Assembly: GCF_021531495.1 (NCBI RefSeq)
Contig: NZ_JADYTY010000002.1
Location: forward strand, 79,679-143,678
Length of the DNA stretch: 64,000 nucleotides
DNA from: Anaerovibrio lipolyticus
GTDB taxonomy: Bacteria > Bacillota > Negativicutes > Selenomonadales > Selenomonadaceae
Reading direction: 5' to 3'
Shown: positions 8,402 to 17,048 of the stretch, one piece after another
Layout: each line of letters starts with the position of its first letter
Numbering within the stretch: the first letter of the stretch is position 1
Notes under the pieces: generated by a model
What the model saw: only the letters and a program-made list of their open reading frames with translations
Databases searched by the model: none
Told to the model about the DNA's origin: nothing
Program-made: the position numbers and the translations under genes

Positions 8402-10387
8402 TTATTTCAGCAGGTTGCTCATGGTTTCAGCTACATTTTCCTTGGTGAAACCGAACTTCTTGAAGAGAAGCTCTGCTGGTGCGGAGGCACCGAAGCCCTT
8501 CATGGTTACGGTTGCACCATCCAGGCCTACATACTTGCCCCAACCGAAATCGGAAGCAGCCTCTACAGCTACACGAGCACGAACAGCCTTTGGCAATACC
8601 TGCTCCTTGTATTCATCAGACTGAGCCTCAAAGAGCTCCACACATGGCATGGATACTACTCGAACATCCTTACCCTGCTGAGCCAGAATTTCCTTGGCCT
8701 CCAAGGAGATACCAACCTCAGAACCGGAAGCAATGATAATACCATCTGGAACATCCTTCTTGGCATCAGCAATTACATAACCGCCCTTGAGAGCGCCTTC
8801 CTTGCTGCTTGGGATAATAGCCAGATTCTGACGGGTGAGAGCCAAAGCTGTTGGGCAGGTAGTATCTGCTACAGCAGTGTACCAAGCAGCAGCAGTCTCT
8901 ACAGCATCTGCTGGACGGAATACCTGCAGATTTGGCAAGGCGCGAAGCATAGACAACTGCTCAATAGGTTCATGAGTTGGGCCATCCTCACCTACACCAA
9001 TGGAATCGTGAGTCAGTACATAAGTGATAGGCAAGCCCATCAGAGCAGCCAGACGCATCATTGGCTTTACATAGTCAGAGAATACGAAGAAGGTTGCTAC
9101 ATAGGCAGTTACGCCGCCGTGAAGAGCCATACCGTTGCCGATAGCACCCATAGCCAGCTCACGGACACCGAAATGCATATTGCGGCCGCTTCTATCATCC
9201 TTGCTGAAGAAAGTCTCACCCTTCATCTCAGTCTTGTTGGATGGAGCCAGGTCAGCACTACCGCCCATAAGGCTAGGTACAATATCCTTCAACTTGTTAA
9301 TGATATTGCCGGAGAGAGCACGGCTGGCAGTTGGCTTCTCAGCAGGTGCCCAGAAGGACTCATCATTCAGAACAGCCTTGATAGCTTCCTTGTCATAGAA
9401 CTTGGCATGAAGAGCTGCATCCTCAGGGAACTTAGCCTGCCACTCAGCATACATAGCTTCCCACTTATCCTCAGCCTCCTGGCCCTTGGCAGCCTTAGCT
9501 GCATAGTCAGCATAAACCTCATCAGGTACGGTGAATGGATCATAGGTCCAGCCCAGATTCTCCTTGGTAGCCTTCAGGTTCTCCTCACCCAGTGGCTCGC
9601 CGTGAGCGCTGGCAGAACCCTGCTTAGCAGGACAGCCATAACCAATCTGAGTGTGAACAGTAATAAAGGAAGGACGAGTCTTGTCTGCCTTAGCTTCCTC
9701 AATAGCCTTGCCAATAGCAACCAGATCAGTGCCATCTGCTACATCAATAGTCTGGAAACCAAAGGCCTCCATGCGCTTCTGAACATCCTCAGTGAAGGCA
9801 ATATCAGTGGAACCCTCAATAGAAATACGATTGCTATCATAGATAATAATCAGCTTGGACAGACCAAGAGTACCTGCCAGAGAGAAGGCCTCGGAGGAAA
9901 TACCCTCCATCATGCAGCCGTCACCGCCCAGAGCAAAGGTATAATGATCATATACAGGATAGCCTGGCTTGTTGAACTTCTCAGCCAGATGTGCCTCAGC
10001 AATAGCCATACCTACAGCCATGCCCATACCAGCACCCAGAGGACCAGTAGTTGCCTCAACACCTATGGTATGACCATATTCAGGATGGCCAGGAGTCAGA
10101 GAATCCAGCTGACGGAAGTTCTTCAGATCCTCCATAGTCAGGCCATAGCCAAAGAGATGCAGCAGGGAATACAGCATAGCAGAACCATGACCGCCAGACA
10201 GGATGAAACGATCTCTGTTCAACCACTTTGGATTCTTTGGATTGTGATTCATATGGTTGCCCCACAGCTCATAGGCAATTGGAGCACAGCCCATTGGCAG
10301 ACCTGGATGACCGGACTTAGCCTTCTGAATCATTTCTGCTGCCAGAATACGGATAGCGTTTACACTGGTGTTTTCGATTTTGCTCAA
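8402..10387 (-). CDS. tkt: Transketolase
   Basis: A full-length transketolase of 661 residues. It transfers two-carbon ketol units in the non-oxidative pentose phosphate pathway, using thiamine diphosphate and Mg2+. Visible motifs are the substrate-binding SGHPGLPMG near the N-terminus, the ThDP/metal motif GGDGCMMEG...IIIYDSN, and the pyrimidine-domain sequence THDSIGVGEDGPTHEPIEQL. I chose TTG at 10387 as start because AGAAGGAG lies about 8 nt upstream; a GTG at 10396 lies inside that ribosome-binding site. It is a single gene with its own terminator, downstream of ridA. Confidence 0.96.
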   Translation of the reverse strand: MSKIENTSVNAIRILAAEMIQKAKSGHPGLPMGCAPIAYELWGNHMNHNPKNPKWLNRDRFILSGGHGSAMLYSLLHLFGYGLTMEDLKNFRQLDSLTPGHPEYGHTIGVEATTGPLGAGMGMAVGMAIAEAHLAEKFNKPGYPVYDHYTFALGGDGCMMEGISSEAFSLAGTLGLSKLIIIYDSNRISIEGSTDIAFTEDVQKRMEAFGFQTIDVADGTDLVAIGKAIEEAKADKTRPSFITVHTQIGYGCPAKQGSASAHGEPLGEENLKATKENLGWTYDPFTVPDEVYADYAAKAAKGQEAEDKWEAMYAEWQAKFPEDAALHAKFYDKEAIKAVLNDESFWAPAEKPTASRALSGNIINKLKDIVPSLMGGSADLAPSNKTEMKGETFFSKDDRSGRNMHFGVRELAMGAIGNGMALHGGVTAYVATFFVFSDYVKPMMRLAALMGLPITYVLTHDSIGVGEDGPTHEPIEQLSMLRALPNLQVFRPADAVETAAAWYTAVADTTCPTALALTRQNLAIIPSSKEGALKGGYVIADAKKDVPDGIIIASGSEVGISLEAKEILAQQGKDVRVVSMPCVELFEAQSDEYKEQVLPKAVRARVAVEAASDFGWGKYVGLDGATVTMKGFGASAPAELLFKKFGFTKENVAETMSNLLK

Positions 10388-10505
10388 AGATAACACTCCT
10401 TCTCTTATATAGAAAATCCCTTAGGAACAGCTGCCCCAAAGCAATGGTTAATCCTTCCAGAATATTCTTGCCTCAGAGCTGCAAATCACAACAAAATATT
10501 AGATA

Positions 10506-10886
10506 TTATTTGGAAGCAATAACATCAATCTCCACCAAAGCATCCTTTGGCAGCTTGCTTACCTCTACACATACACGAGCTGGGCAGTTTTCTGTAAAAT
10601 ACTGACCATAAATCTCGTTAACAGTGCCAAAATCCTTGATATCTGCCAGATAAACAGTGGTCTTGACTACATCAGATAGCTGATAACCAGCAGCCTCCAC
10701 AATACCCTTCAGATTGTTCAACACCTGAGTAGCCTGCTCCTTGATGCCGCCCTCCACCATAGCACCAGTAGCTGGTACCAGAGGAATCTGACCGGAAACA
10801 AACAGCATCCCGCCAGCAGTCTGAACAGCCTGAGAATATGGCCCAATAGCTCCTGGACCTTTATCTGTAGAAATAATCTTGTTCAT
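10506..10886 (-). CDS. ridA: RidA-family enamine/imine deaminase
   Basis: The 126-residue protein matches the RidA/YjgF family, which forms trimers and hydrolyses reactive 2-aminoacrylate and related imines produced by PLP enzymes. The conserved substrate-binding arginine is in CPARVCVEVSKLPKDALVEIDVIA, and the N-terminal IGPYSQAV segment is typical. The ATG at 10886 is preceded by a strong AGGGAGG site; 27 further in-frame upstream codons are very unlikely to be translated. It lies between aroH and tkt. Confidence 0.93.
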   Translation of the reverse strand: MNKIISTDKGPGAIGPYSQAVQTAGGMLFVSGQIPLVPATGAMVEGGIKEQATQVLNNLKGIVEAAGYQLSDVVKTTVYLADIKDFGTVNEIYGQYFTENCPARVCVEVSKLPKDALVEIDVIASK

Positions 10887-11055
10887 AAACAAAACAACCT
10901 CCCTTATACTATGCCTTGGCATAATTACAGCTTTATTATACATGCGTGCACGTGAACGCACAAGCATTTCTCAAATCTTTTTTGCAATATTATTTTCTAC
11001 CTGCTTACCATTATAAAGCTGTGCACCTGCACAAGCAAGCAAAATCTTTGTATAA

Positions 11056-11418
11056 TCATGATTTCGCTAAATCCGGTCTAAGATTCTGTGCTCGTCCTCT
11101 ATAGATATGCTTGATTTCTTTTTGCTTTTTATCTGTATCTACCAGAAGCAATACCCTGATACACATGGTCAAGGCTCCCTCCACATCCATCTGGCGGGCA
11201 TCAAATAAAGGCACCATATCAAACCCCGGCAGGGCTCTGGCTCCCTTGGCAGGAAAGGCTGCCGTTATATCCTCTGTGGCAGAAAAAATAGCCGCTCCAA
11301 TATCCTCAGTGGCTATTTCATTAGCCTCCAGCATGGCAGTTACTACCTCCTGGGTAGCAGTTATAACAGCCTCAGCTGTATTTTCCTCAACAGTAATAGC
11401 TCCTCTGATTCCTCGCAA
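11056..11418 (-). CDS. aroH: Chorismate mutase, AroH type
   Basis: This 120-residue monofunctional AroH-class mutase rearranges chorismate to prephenate on the way to Phe and Tyr. Catalytic residues align with the Bacillus enzyme: Arg5 (RGIRGA), Glu80 and Arg88 (DVEGALTMCIRV) and Tyr106 (HIYRGRA). The start is a TTG directly after the aarF stop, with AGGAGG 9 nt upstream, so it is tightly coupled to aarF. Confidence 0.93.
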   Translation of the reverse strand: MRGIRGAITVEENTAEAVITATQEVVTAMLEANEIATEDIGAAIFSATEDITAAFPAKGARALPGFDMVPLFDARQMDVEGALTMCIRVLLLVDTDKKQKEIKHIYRGRAQNLRPDLAKS

Positions 11419-13050
11419 CTACTTTTTCCTCCTGTCAGCTTTTATTATATTCCACAACAGCTTGCTGCACAACACCATAGCAGCCAAATAGCCCAACACT
11501 CCCAAAAGAGGTATTTCCATAATCTTTGGTGTCATTTGGGTGGTGCAGATGGTGCTGGAGCCCAGCAAAAGGGCAGCACTGATAATAGCCATAATCATCT
11601 TGTTTATCATGGCATCCAACTGCCGCAATGGCTCCTGAGAACCCGTCATATCCAGATTTACCTTGGTCTGACCACTAAGAGTCATTTTCAAAATATCCGA
11701 TATCTGCTCTGGCAGCTGCATGGATTTTTTTACCAGGGTATATCCCTCACGCTTGGCCTTGTTTATCTGATTACGCCAGCTAAAATCCTTTTCCAGACTG
11801 ATACGCAGTCCCTGCCCGAAAATCTCAGAGAAATTGACCTTGGGACAGCAACGAGTCATAACTCCTTCCATAATCAGCATACCTCTGCCAAACATGCTAA
11901 AACCATGCGGCACCGAGATATTGTTGCCCTGCAGTACTTTGAGAATCTGTCGTACCAGCTCACCTGCCTTGACGTGCTCAAAGTCCAAATCCCCATACTG
12001 GTTCATCAGCATGGCCACATCATCATAAAGCTGGACATGATCTACCTTGCCTCTTGGCACGCCTAGAGCCAATATAGCTTCCTTCATCTCATAGACATCG
12101 CCAGTTACCAATGCCATAATGGCCTTGCGAAAGCTGGCTCTATCCTTGGCAGAAAGCCTGCCCATCATGCCCAGATCCAGCCAAAGGATTTTGCCATCCT
12201 TTACCCAGATATTGCCGGGGTGAGGATCTGCATGAAAAAAACCGTCCTCCACAATCTGCTTTACATAGTTGACGCCTAACAGCTTGCCTATCCGCTCCAT
12301 ATCTACCCCAGCCTCAGCTAAGGCATCTGCATCATCCAAGGGAATGCCATCCATGCATTCCATAACCAGAATACGAGGGGTGGTTAGCTGCCTATCCACT
12401 TTGGGACAAAGTATATTTTCATCATCCTTATTGAGATGGGCAAATTCCTCAATGTGGTCAGCCTCCAGAATAAAGTCAATCTCCTGCTTGGCAACCTCCC
12501 ACATTTCGTCTACAATGCTTTCGAAGTCCACAACACTTTCTGAATCATGAACTACATTTACCACAGAAACAGCCTTTTTCAGCAGACTGATGTCCTTGGC
12601 CATAACATCGTAGATACCAGGCCGCTGTACCTTGACAACCACCCTGCTGCCATCCAGCAGCACCGCTCTATGAACCTGAGCTATGGAGGCTGAGCCCATA
12701 GCTTCAGAATCTATATAGGAAAAAATCTGATCCCAGTTCTGCTGATACTCCCTATTGATAATCTCCTTGACCACAGAAAATTCCATAGGGCGCACATCAG
12801 ATTGAAGCTTGGTAAGCTCATTCCGATATTCTGTAGGCAAAAAATCAGGACGCATACTGATAATCTGTCCCAGCTTCACGAAGGTCGGGCCCAAATCTTC
12901 CAATACCTGTCTAACCTTGACTGGGGTAATTCCCTGCAGCAGTTCCCGCTGTCGAAGAACATTGATAATCTCCTTAAGCCGTCCTGCTGAGGACATTTCC
13001 GCTGCGTCAGAGCTATTATCTTCATTTTTATTCCATAGCCTGTACAGCAT
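11419..13050 (-). CDS. AarF/UbiB (ABC1/ADCK) family protein kinase-like ATPase
   Basis: The 543-residue protein is a typical UbiB/ABC1 kinase-like protein. It has the KxGQ-type motif ([15 protein letters not shown]), the ATP-binding lysine (VVVKVQRPG), HADPHPGN and LDLGMMGR in place of the HRD and DFG loops, and two membrane helices near the C-terminus (residues 490-535). UbiB proteins support isoprenoid quinone biosynthesis or distribution; here menaquinone would be the likely beneficiary, but that is inference. It lies 24 nt downstream of map and is fused by position to aroH. Confidence 0.93.
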   Translation of the reverse strand: MLYRLWNKNEDNSSDAAEMSSAGRLKEIINVLRQRELLQGITPVKVRQVLEDLGPTFVKLGQIISMRPDFLPTEYRNELTKLQSDVRPMEFSVVKEIINREYQQNWDQIFSYIDSEAMGSASIAQVHRAVLLDGSRVVVKVQRPGIYDVMAKDISLLKKAVSVVNVVHDSESVVDFESIVDEMWEVAKQEIDFILEADHIEEFAHLNKDDENILCPKVDRQLTTPRILVMECMDGIPLDDADALAEAGVDMERIGKLLGVNYVKQIVEDGFFHADPHPGNIWVKDGKILWLDLGMMGRLSAKDRASFRKAIMALVTGDVYEMKEAILALGVPRGKVDHVQLYDDVAMLMNQYGDLDFEHVKAGELVRQILKVLQGNNISVPHGFSMFGRGMLIMEGVMTRCCPKVNFSEIFGQGLRISLEKDFSWRNQINKAKREGYTLVKKSMQLPEQISDILKMTLSGQTKVNLDMTGSQEPLRQLDAMINKMIMAIISAALLLGSSTICTTQMTPKIMEIPLLGVLGYLAAMVLCSKLLWNIIKADRRKK

Positions 13051-13074
13051 AATATCTCCCCTTAACAGCTGCTA

Positions 13075-13947
13075 TCAGCTGGACAATACCTCTACACCTG
13101 TCTCGGTAACGTAGATTGTTTTTTCCCACTGAGCTGACAAGGAATGATCCTTGGTGCGAACTGTCCAGCCATCCTTTTTGTCTACTGTTACCTTGAAACG
13201 GCCTGCATTAATCATTGGCTCCACGGTGAATACCATGCCTGGCACAATCAGCATGCCAGTGCCTGGCATACCTACATGGGCAATATATGGATCCTCATGG
13301 AAGTCCTTGCCTACGCCGTGGCCGCCTAGCTCTGTAACTACGGAGCAGCCGTTGGCCTTGGCATGAGCATTAACTGCCGCACCAATATCTCCCACATAGC
13401 CCCAAGGATGAACTGCCTCGATGCCTACCAGCATACATTCCTTGGCAATCTCCACCAAGCGCTGTGCCTCTGGTGCCACCTTGCCTACTGTGTACATTCT
13501 GGAGGCATCTGCATAATAGCCATCCAAAATAGTTGTAATATCTATATTGAGAATATCTCCCTCTTTGAGAATGGTTTTCTTGGATGGAATACCATGACAA
13601 ACCACATCATTTAGAGATATACAAATGCTCTTGGGGAAGCCCTCATAGTTCAGACAGGCTGGAATAGCACCGTTGCCTTCAATAAATTTCCGGACTGCTG
13701 TGTCAATGGATTCGGTATCAATACCCTCCCGCACCATACTGCCAGCCAGGTCAAGGGCTGCGTCGTTAATAACACCAGCCTTGCGGATACCTTCAATATC
13801 TGCAGCATTTTTGATAATCTTATGAGGTGGTCGAACCTGTCCTTTGAAAAAATCAAATTTCATCCCATCCAGCTTTTCATCAAAGGCCAAATGACATTTT
13901 TTGTACTTCAGGCCGCTGCCACACCAGCATAAATCATTTCTATTCAT
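13075..13947 (-). CDS. map: Type I methionine aminopeptidase with N-terminal SEC-C zinc motif
   Basis: Removes the initiator methionine from nascent proteins. The 290-residue protein begins with a SEC-C motif (Cys7, Cys9, Cys18, His19), a zinc-binding tail found on SecA and on some Map proteins, where it may help ribosome association. The catalytic domain follows, with VCHGIP (substrate histidine), metal ligands in [20 protein letters not shown], and TVEPMI. The ATG at 13947 has AAAGGAAGC upstream. It heads a map-aarF-aroH set. Confidence 0.94.
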   Translation of the reverse strand: MNRNDLCWCGSGLKYKKCHLAFDEKLDGMKFDFFKGQVRPPHKIIKNAADIEGIRKAGVINDAALDLAGSMVREGIDTESIDTAVRKFIEGNGAIPACLNYEGFPKSICISLNDVVCHGIPSKKTILKEGDILNIDITTILDGYYADASRMYTVGKVAPEAQRLVEIAKECMLVGIEAVHPWGYVGDIGAAVNAHAKANGCSVVTELGGHGVGKDFHEDPYIAHVGMPGTGMLIVPGMVFTVEPMINAGRFKVTVDKKDGWTVRTKDHSLSAQWEKTIYVTETGVEVLSS

Positions 13948-13978
13948 ACAATAAATAGCTTCCTTTCAATTACACTCT

Positions 13979-14005
13979 CTAGAGGGACATATACTGTCCT
14001 TCTAG
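13979..14005 (-). promoter_or_regulatory. 27-bp dyad in the map promoter/leader (possible operator or mRNA hairpin)
   Basis: Two 11-nt arms (CTAGA-GGACA type, one mismatch each side) surround the 5-nt centre TATAC/GTATA, 32 nt upstream of the map start. A TTGACA -35-like box lies at 14026-14031 on the minus strand, so the dyad covers the expected -10 and +1 region. Whether it binds a repressor or folds in the mRNA cannot be told from sequence. Confidence 0.45.
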
Positions 14006-14211
14006 CAACTGCTACCAGAGAAGATTGTCAACTTTTGTTAATATCGCATCTTCGCTATAAATAACAGTACATATATAATTATAAGGAAATTTGCAAAATA
14101 GTCCACCCTTATTTTAAGGTTATTATCTATTTTTCTAAAGTCTACCCATCTGTATATTATAACAAAACATATGTATCTATAACAATCATGAGAAAGCTTT
14201 TTAGTATATTC

Positions 14212-14240
14212 TTGACTATACATACTTCTCGGGTTACAAT
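14212..14240 (+). promoter_or_regulatory. Sigma-A-type promoter of the polysaccharide deacetylase gene
   Basis: TTGACT and TACAAT are separated by exactly 17 nt. Transcription would start near 14247, which rules out upstream in-frame start codons and supports the ATG at 14269. The rest of the 321-nt divergent gap from 13948 to 14268 is AT-rich and shows nothing else I can name. Confidence 0.7.
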
Positions 14241-14268
14241 GAAAAGAAAAATCAAAGGTCGTGTTATT

Positions 14269-15114
14269 ATGTTACCAACGCTAAGACAGCGTTGTCTGGT
14301 TGTTCTTTATCTAGTGATAGCAGTGATTTTCACTAGCTTTCTTTCCTTTGTCAGAGATGCATCTACTGGTATTCCTGTGCTGAACTATCATCAGATTAAT
14401 GATAGGGATCACAATGCCCTGACTGTACCTGTCAGTGAGTTCGAACGGGAAATGGCCTACCTAAAGGCTGAGGGCTATACCTCCATTACACCGGAGCAGC
14501 TGTCCAACCATTTGAAATACGGCAGTCCCTTGCCGCCCAAGCCTGTGATGATTACCTTTGATGACGGTTATCGGGATAATTACACCAATGCCTTCCCTAT
14601 ATTAAAGAAGTATGGTTTTACGGCTTCTATTTTCCTTATATCTGATTTTATGGATCGCTTTGAGAATTATCTTACATGGGAGCAGGTACAGGAAATGAGC
14701 GAAGCTGGCATAAATATGGAGAGCCACACCCTCAGCCATGTGGAGCTGGCTGGACTGCCTCACGATGAGCTGTACAATCAGCTAATGGGGGGCAAGCTGG
14801 CTACTGAGTGGAAAACCTTAAAGTTTGTCAAATATATGGCTTATCCATGCGGTACTATGGATGAGGCTTCTATGGCAGCCGTAAAGGACTGTGGCTATGA
14901 TGGTGGTTTTACCGTTCGTTATGATTTGGTTCATTCCTGGGATGATCCATACGAAATACCTCGTGTGCCTATCTTTGGCAATTTCGAAGGTTCCTTTATG
15001 AGATTTAAGCTGCGACTTCATGGTGCCCCATTATTTGGACGTCTGGAGCGACTTAGAAAATATCTTTTGAATAACGGGCATAGCACCTTGGCTACCCTGT
15101 TTTATCTACCATAG
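14269..15114 (+). CDS. Polysaccharide deacetylase (NodB domain), membrane-anchored
   Basis: The 281-residue protein has one N-terminal membrane segment (residues 8-26) and an extracellular carbohydrate esterase family 4 domain. Motif 1 is TFDDGY (catalytic Asp98, metal Asp99), motif 2 is SHTLSH (metal His153 and His157), and motif 3 is AYPCGT. Such enzymes remove N-acetyl groups from peptidoglycan or exopolysaccharide GlcNAc. The last motifs look shortened, and the substrate is unknown. It is probably co-transcribed with the small membrane gene downstream. Confidence 0.87.
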   Translation: MLPTLRQRCLVVLYLVIAVIFTSFLSFVRDASTGIPVLNYHQINDRDHNALTVPVSEFEREMAYLKAEGYTSITPEQLSNHLKYGSPLPPKPVMITFDDGYRDNYTNAFPILKKYGFTASIFLISDFMDRFENYLTWEQVQEMSEAGINMESHTLSHVELAGLPHDELYNQLMGGKLATEWKTLKFVKYMAYPCGTMDEASMAAVKDCGYDGGFTVRYDLVHSWDDPYEIPRVPIFGNFEGSFMRFKLRLHGAPLFGRLERLRKYLLNNGHSTLATLFYLP

Positions 15115-15162
15115 AAAATATATTAACGATATTAATACCACATTTTTACAGAGGTGATATTT

Positions 15163-15555
15163 TTGCTTTTTTATGTTGGTTTTATGTTATTCATGGCTAT
15201 AACCTTTTATATGGCTATGAAGCGAATTATGCGTCGTGACAATTATATTAACAGCTTGATTAAGGCCTTTCTGGAGGAAGGCACTTTATCCAAAAAGGAG
15301 CTGTTGGACAAAATGTATGATTACGGCTGTCAGGATTTCCGCCTAAAGCGGATTATTGAAAAATATCATGCTACCCGACAGGACTACGAGGATATTTTTG
15401 ATAAACTGTTCCACTGGGCAAACTTCCGCAAACGCCGCCGTTATATCCCTATCAACTCATTTTTCTTTGTCAGCTCCCTGGAAACAATCCTAAAGCATAA
15501 GGATATAGACAGCAAAAAACTAACACAAAAAATGATGAACCATTTCCATTTTTAA
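15163..15555 (+). CDS. Small membrane-anchored basic protein of unknown function
   Basis: I do not recognise this 130-residue protein. It has one N-terminal membrane helix (residues 1-19) and a soluble, Lys/Arg-rich remainder with a probable helix-turn-helix-like arrangement (LSKKELLDKMYDYG, QDFRLKRIIEKY). The start is probably TTG 15163, 6 nt after GAGGTG. It follows the deacetylase by 48 nt on the same strand and ends just before a strong terminator, so the two likely form an operon. Confidence 0.7.
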   Translation: MLFYVGFMLFMAITFYMAMKRIMRRDNYINSLIKAFLEEGTLSKKELLDKMYDYGCQDFRLKRIIEKYHATRQDYEDIFDKLFHWANFRKRRRYIPINSFFFVSSLETILKHKDIDSKKLTQKMMNHFHF

Positions 15556-15560
15556 GTAAA

Positions 15561-15596
15561 AAAATCCGCTATTCATGCGCATGAATAGCGGATTTT
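15561..15596. terminator. Perfect 36-bp palindromic terminator
   Basis: The 36 bases are their own reverse complement: a 16-bp stem around GCGC, with A-rich and T-rich ends on both sides. It ends the plus-strand operon and could also stop transcription coming from the minus-strand tRNA gene. Confidence 0.85.
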
Positions 15597-15659
15597 ATAT
15601 ACATAGGATATTAGACCTGTTTATAAAAATAACTGGTATAAAAAAGCACAAGAAAAAAA

Positions 15660-15685
15660 CGGCATATTATTTTGCTAATATACCG
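15660..15685 (-). terminator. Terminator of the tRNA-Ala gene
   Basis: On the minus strand a 10-bp stem (CGGTATATTA / TAATATGCCG) with a 6-nt loop is followed by seven Ts, 27 nt after the tRNA 3' end. Confidence 0.8.
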
Positions 15686-15711
15686 CCTAAAGCCTTATTC
15701 TATCTAGGTTT

Positions 15712-15787
<76 letters not shown>

Positions 15788-15800
15788 ATGCACAATTGAT

Positions 15801-15829
15801 ATTATACGTGATATGTACTTATGTGTCAA
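15801..15829 (-). promoter_or_regulatory. Consensus promoter of tRNA-Ala
   Basis: A perfect TTGACA and TATAAT with 17-nt spacing on the minus strand, 13 nt upstream of the mature tRNA 5' end. Transcription would start almost at the tRNA itself. Confidence 0.88.
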
Positions 15830-15888
15830 GAAAATTTATTGATATTTTCTATAACTTCCTGTAAAAATTTTCTTTAGACAGGAAATTT

Positions 15889-16653
15889 CTACTTATGTTT
15901 TTCCTGCAGCTGTTTGATTAAATGCACAGCCCCTATGCCCAAACCTGTAGCCTTGGCTATTTCCTCCAGTTCATAGCCATCAGCCAGCATATCCCTAGCG
16001 GCCTTGGTAGCAACCTCTGTATCCAGGCCTTGACCTTCATCAGTATAAGGCAATTGTTCACCCTTACCAGCATTGCTTACAGTCTGAGCAACATTGGCAT
16101 TACCTCCCGCGCTAACTAGACCATCCAGATTGCCAGTCTGAATATCCACTGCCTGCTGCAGAGCATCAGACTGCTGTACTGACTGCATGGTATTGGACTG
16201 AGCCTCATACTGTGCCTCCAGCTTCATAGAGGCCTCACGAATATACTCCCAGGCCTTTTCATCTGAAGGAGTCATGTCATAGCTATCCTCAATATTATTA
16301 GCGGTCGCTGTTTCCCTGCCAGTATATACAGCAGCTGGAGTCTTTTCCTCCATATCAAGGTTTGTAGCTGACATTTTAACATCCATGTTGCCCATAGACT
16401 GCAGCATATCAATTTTTTGCTGCAAAAGCTCAGCCTTATAGTCAGCCTCCCTAAGCATACGCTCCAAGCGATCCACATGCTCTGTCATGCGATTAATAAT
16501 CTCATCGGCTGATTGCTCCAGCTCATATCTGAGTCTGCCTGTGGCCGCCTCCAATACTTCGGGATCATCCTCGCTTTTATTCAAATGCTGTCTAGCCAGC
16601 AGTACAATAACTGCCCCCAGAATAATAATAAACCCCAATATCTCTGTGGTCAT
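15889..16653 (-). CDS. Membrane-anchored coiled-coil protein at the end of the fla/che operon (DUF6115-like)
   Basis: The roughly 254-residue protein has an N-terminal membrane helix (residues 4-20), a long coiled coil (about 35-95: RYELEQSADEII, LERMLREADYK), a low-complexity middle and a short C-terminal helix-turn-helix-like segment (MLADGYELEEIAKATGLGIG). This plan resembles the DUF6115 proteins found near flagellar genes of Firmicutes; function unknown. The start at 16653 has GGATGGAG 6 nt upstream. It is the last gene of the operon. Confidence 0.72.
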   Translation of the reverse strand: MTTEILGFIIILGAVIVLLARQHLNKSEDDPEVLEAATGRLRYELEQSADEIINRMTEHVDRLERMLREADYKAELLQQKIDMLQSMGNMDVKMSATNLDMEEKTPAAVYTGRETATANNIEDSYDMTPSDEKAWEYIREASMKLEAQYEAQSNTMQSVQQSDALQQAVDIQTGNLDGLVSAGGNANVAQTVSNAGKGEQLPYTDEGQGLDTEVATKAARDMLADGYELEEIAKATGLGIGAVHLIKQLQEKHK

Positions 16654-16677
16654 GCGCAACTCCATCCTGATAACAAA

Positions 16678-17025
16678 TTAGCAGCTTATGTCTATACTGC
16701 GTCCTCTATATTGGTCCACAGCCATAGGCGGTTCCTCTGGAGCTTCCAAGGCTTCCTGCTCCTCCATAATCTCCTTAGGAGATTTGCGACGACCTCTAGC
16801 CTGCTGTCTACGGCCCTGCTTTCGGTCTGGATTATCCTTAATTTTCTCTCCCTCAGCCTCATCCTTGGTACGTACCTGGTTCTGCTGACGCTCAATAAGC
16901 TTTTTGTGCTGTTCCGCCTTAAAATCCTGCTGCAAAGCAGCCTGCTGATTAAGATTGTGCTGTATTTCCCCCACATCATTGGCATGTGGGACAGCCATAC
17001 GCATATTCATTGGTGCAAAATCCAT
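16678..17025 (-). CDS. Small hydrophilic protein of unknown function in the flagellar operon
   Basis: About 115 residues, with no membrane segment. The N-terminal MDFAPMNMRM...VGEIQHNLNQQAALQ stretch is helical; after it the protein is highly charged (RKQGRRQQARGRRK, then Glu/Pro-rich) and probably disordered. I chose ATG 17025 with GAGGCG upstream. Its position between fapA and the DUF6115-like gene suggests a flagellar or regulatory role, but I do not recognise it. Confidence 0.65.
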   Translation of the reverse strand: MDFAPMNMRMAVPHANDVGEIQHNLNQQAALQQDFKAEQHKKLIERQQNQVRTKDEAEGEKIKDNPDRKQGRRQQARGRRKSPKEIMEEQEALEAPEEPPMAVDQYRGRSIDISC

Positions 17026-17048
17026 AAGTCTTCGCCTCAAATCTTAAA

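Noticed and set aside
8972..10393. 473-codon open frame on the plus strand opposite tkt
   Set aside because: Antisense to transketolase, without a ribosome-binding site or a recognisable domain.
15853..15881. TTCCTGT/ACAGGAA inverted repeat as a terminator of the fla/che operon
   Set aside because: The 7-bp stem has a 15-nt loop and is not followed by a T-run in the minus direction, so I cannot support it as a terminator.
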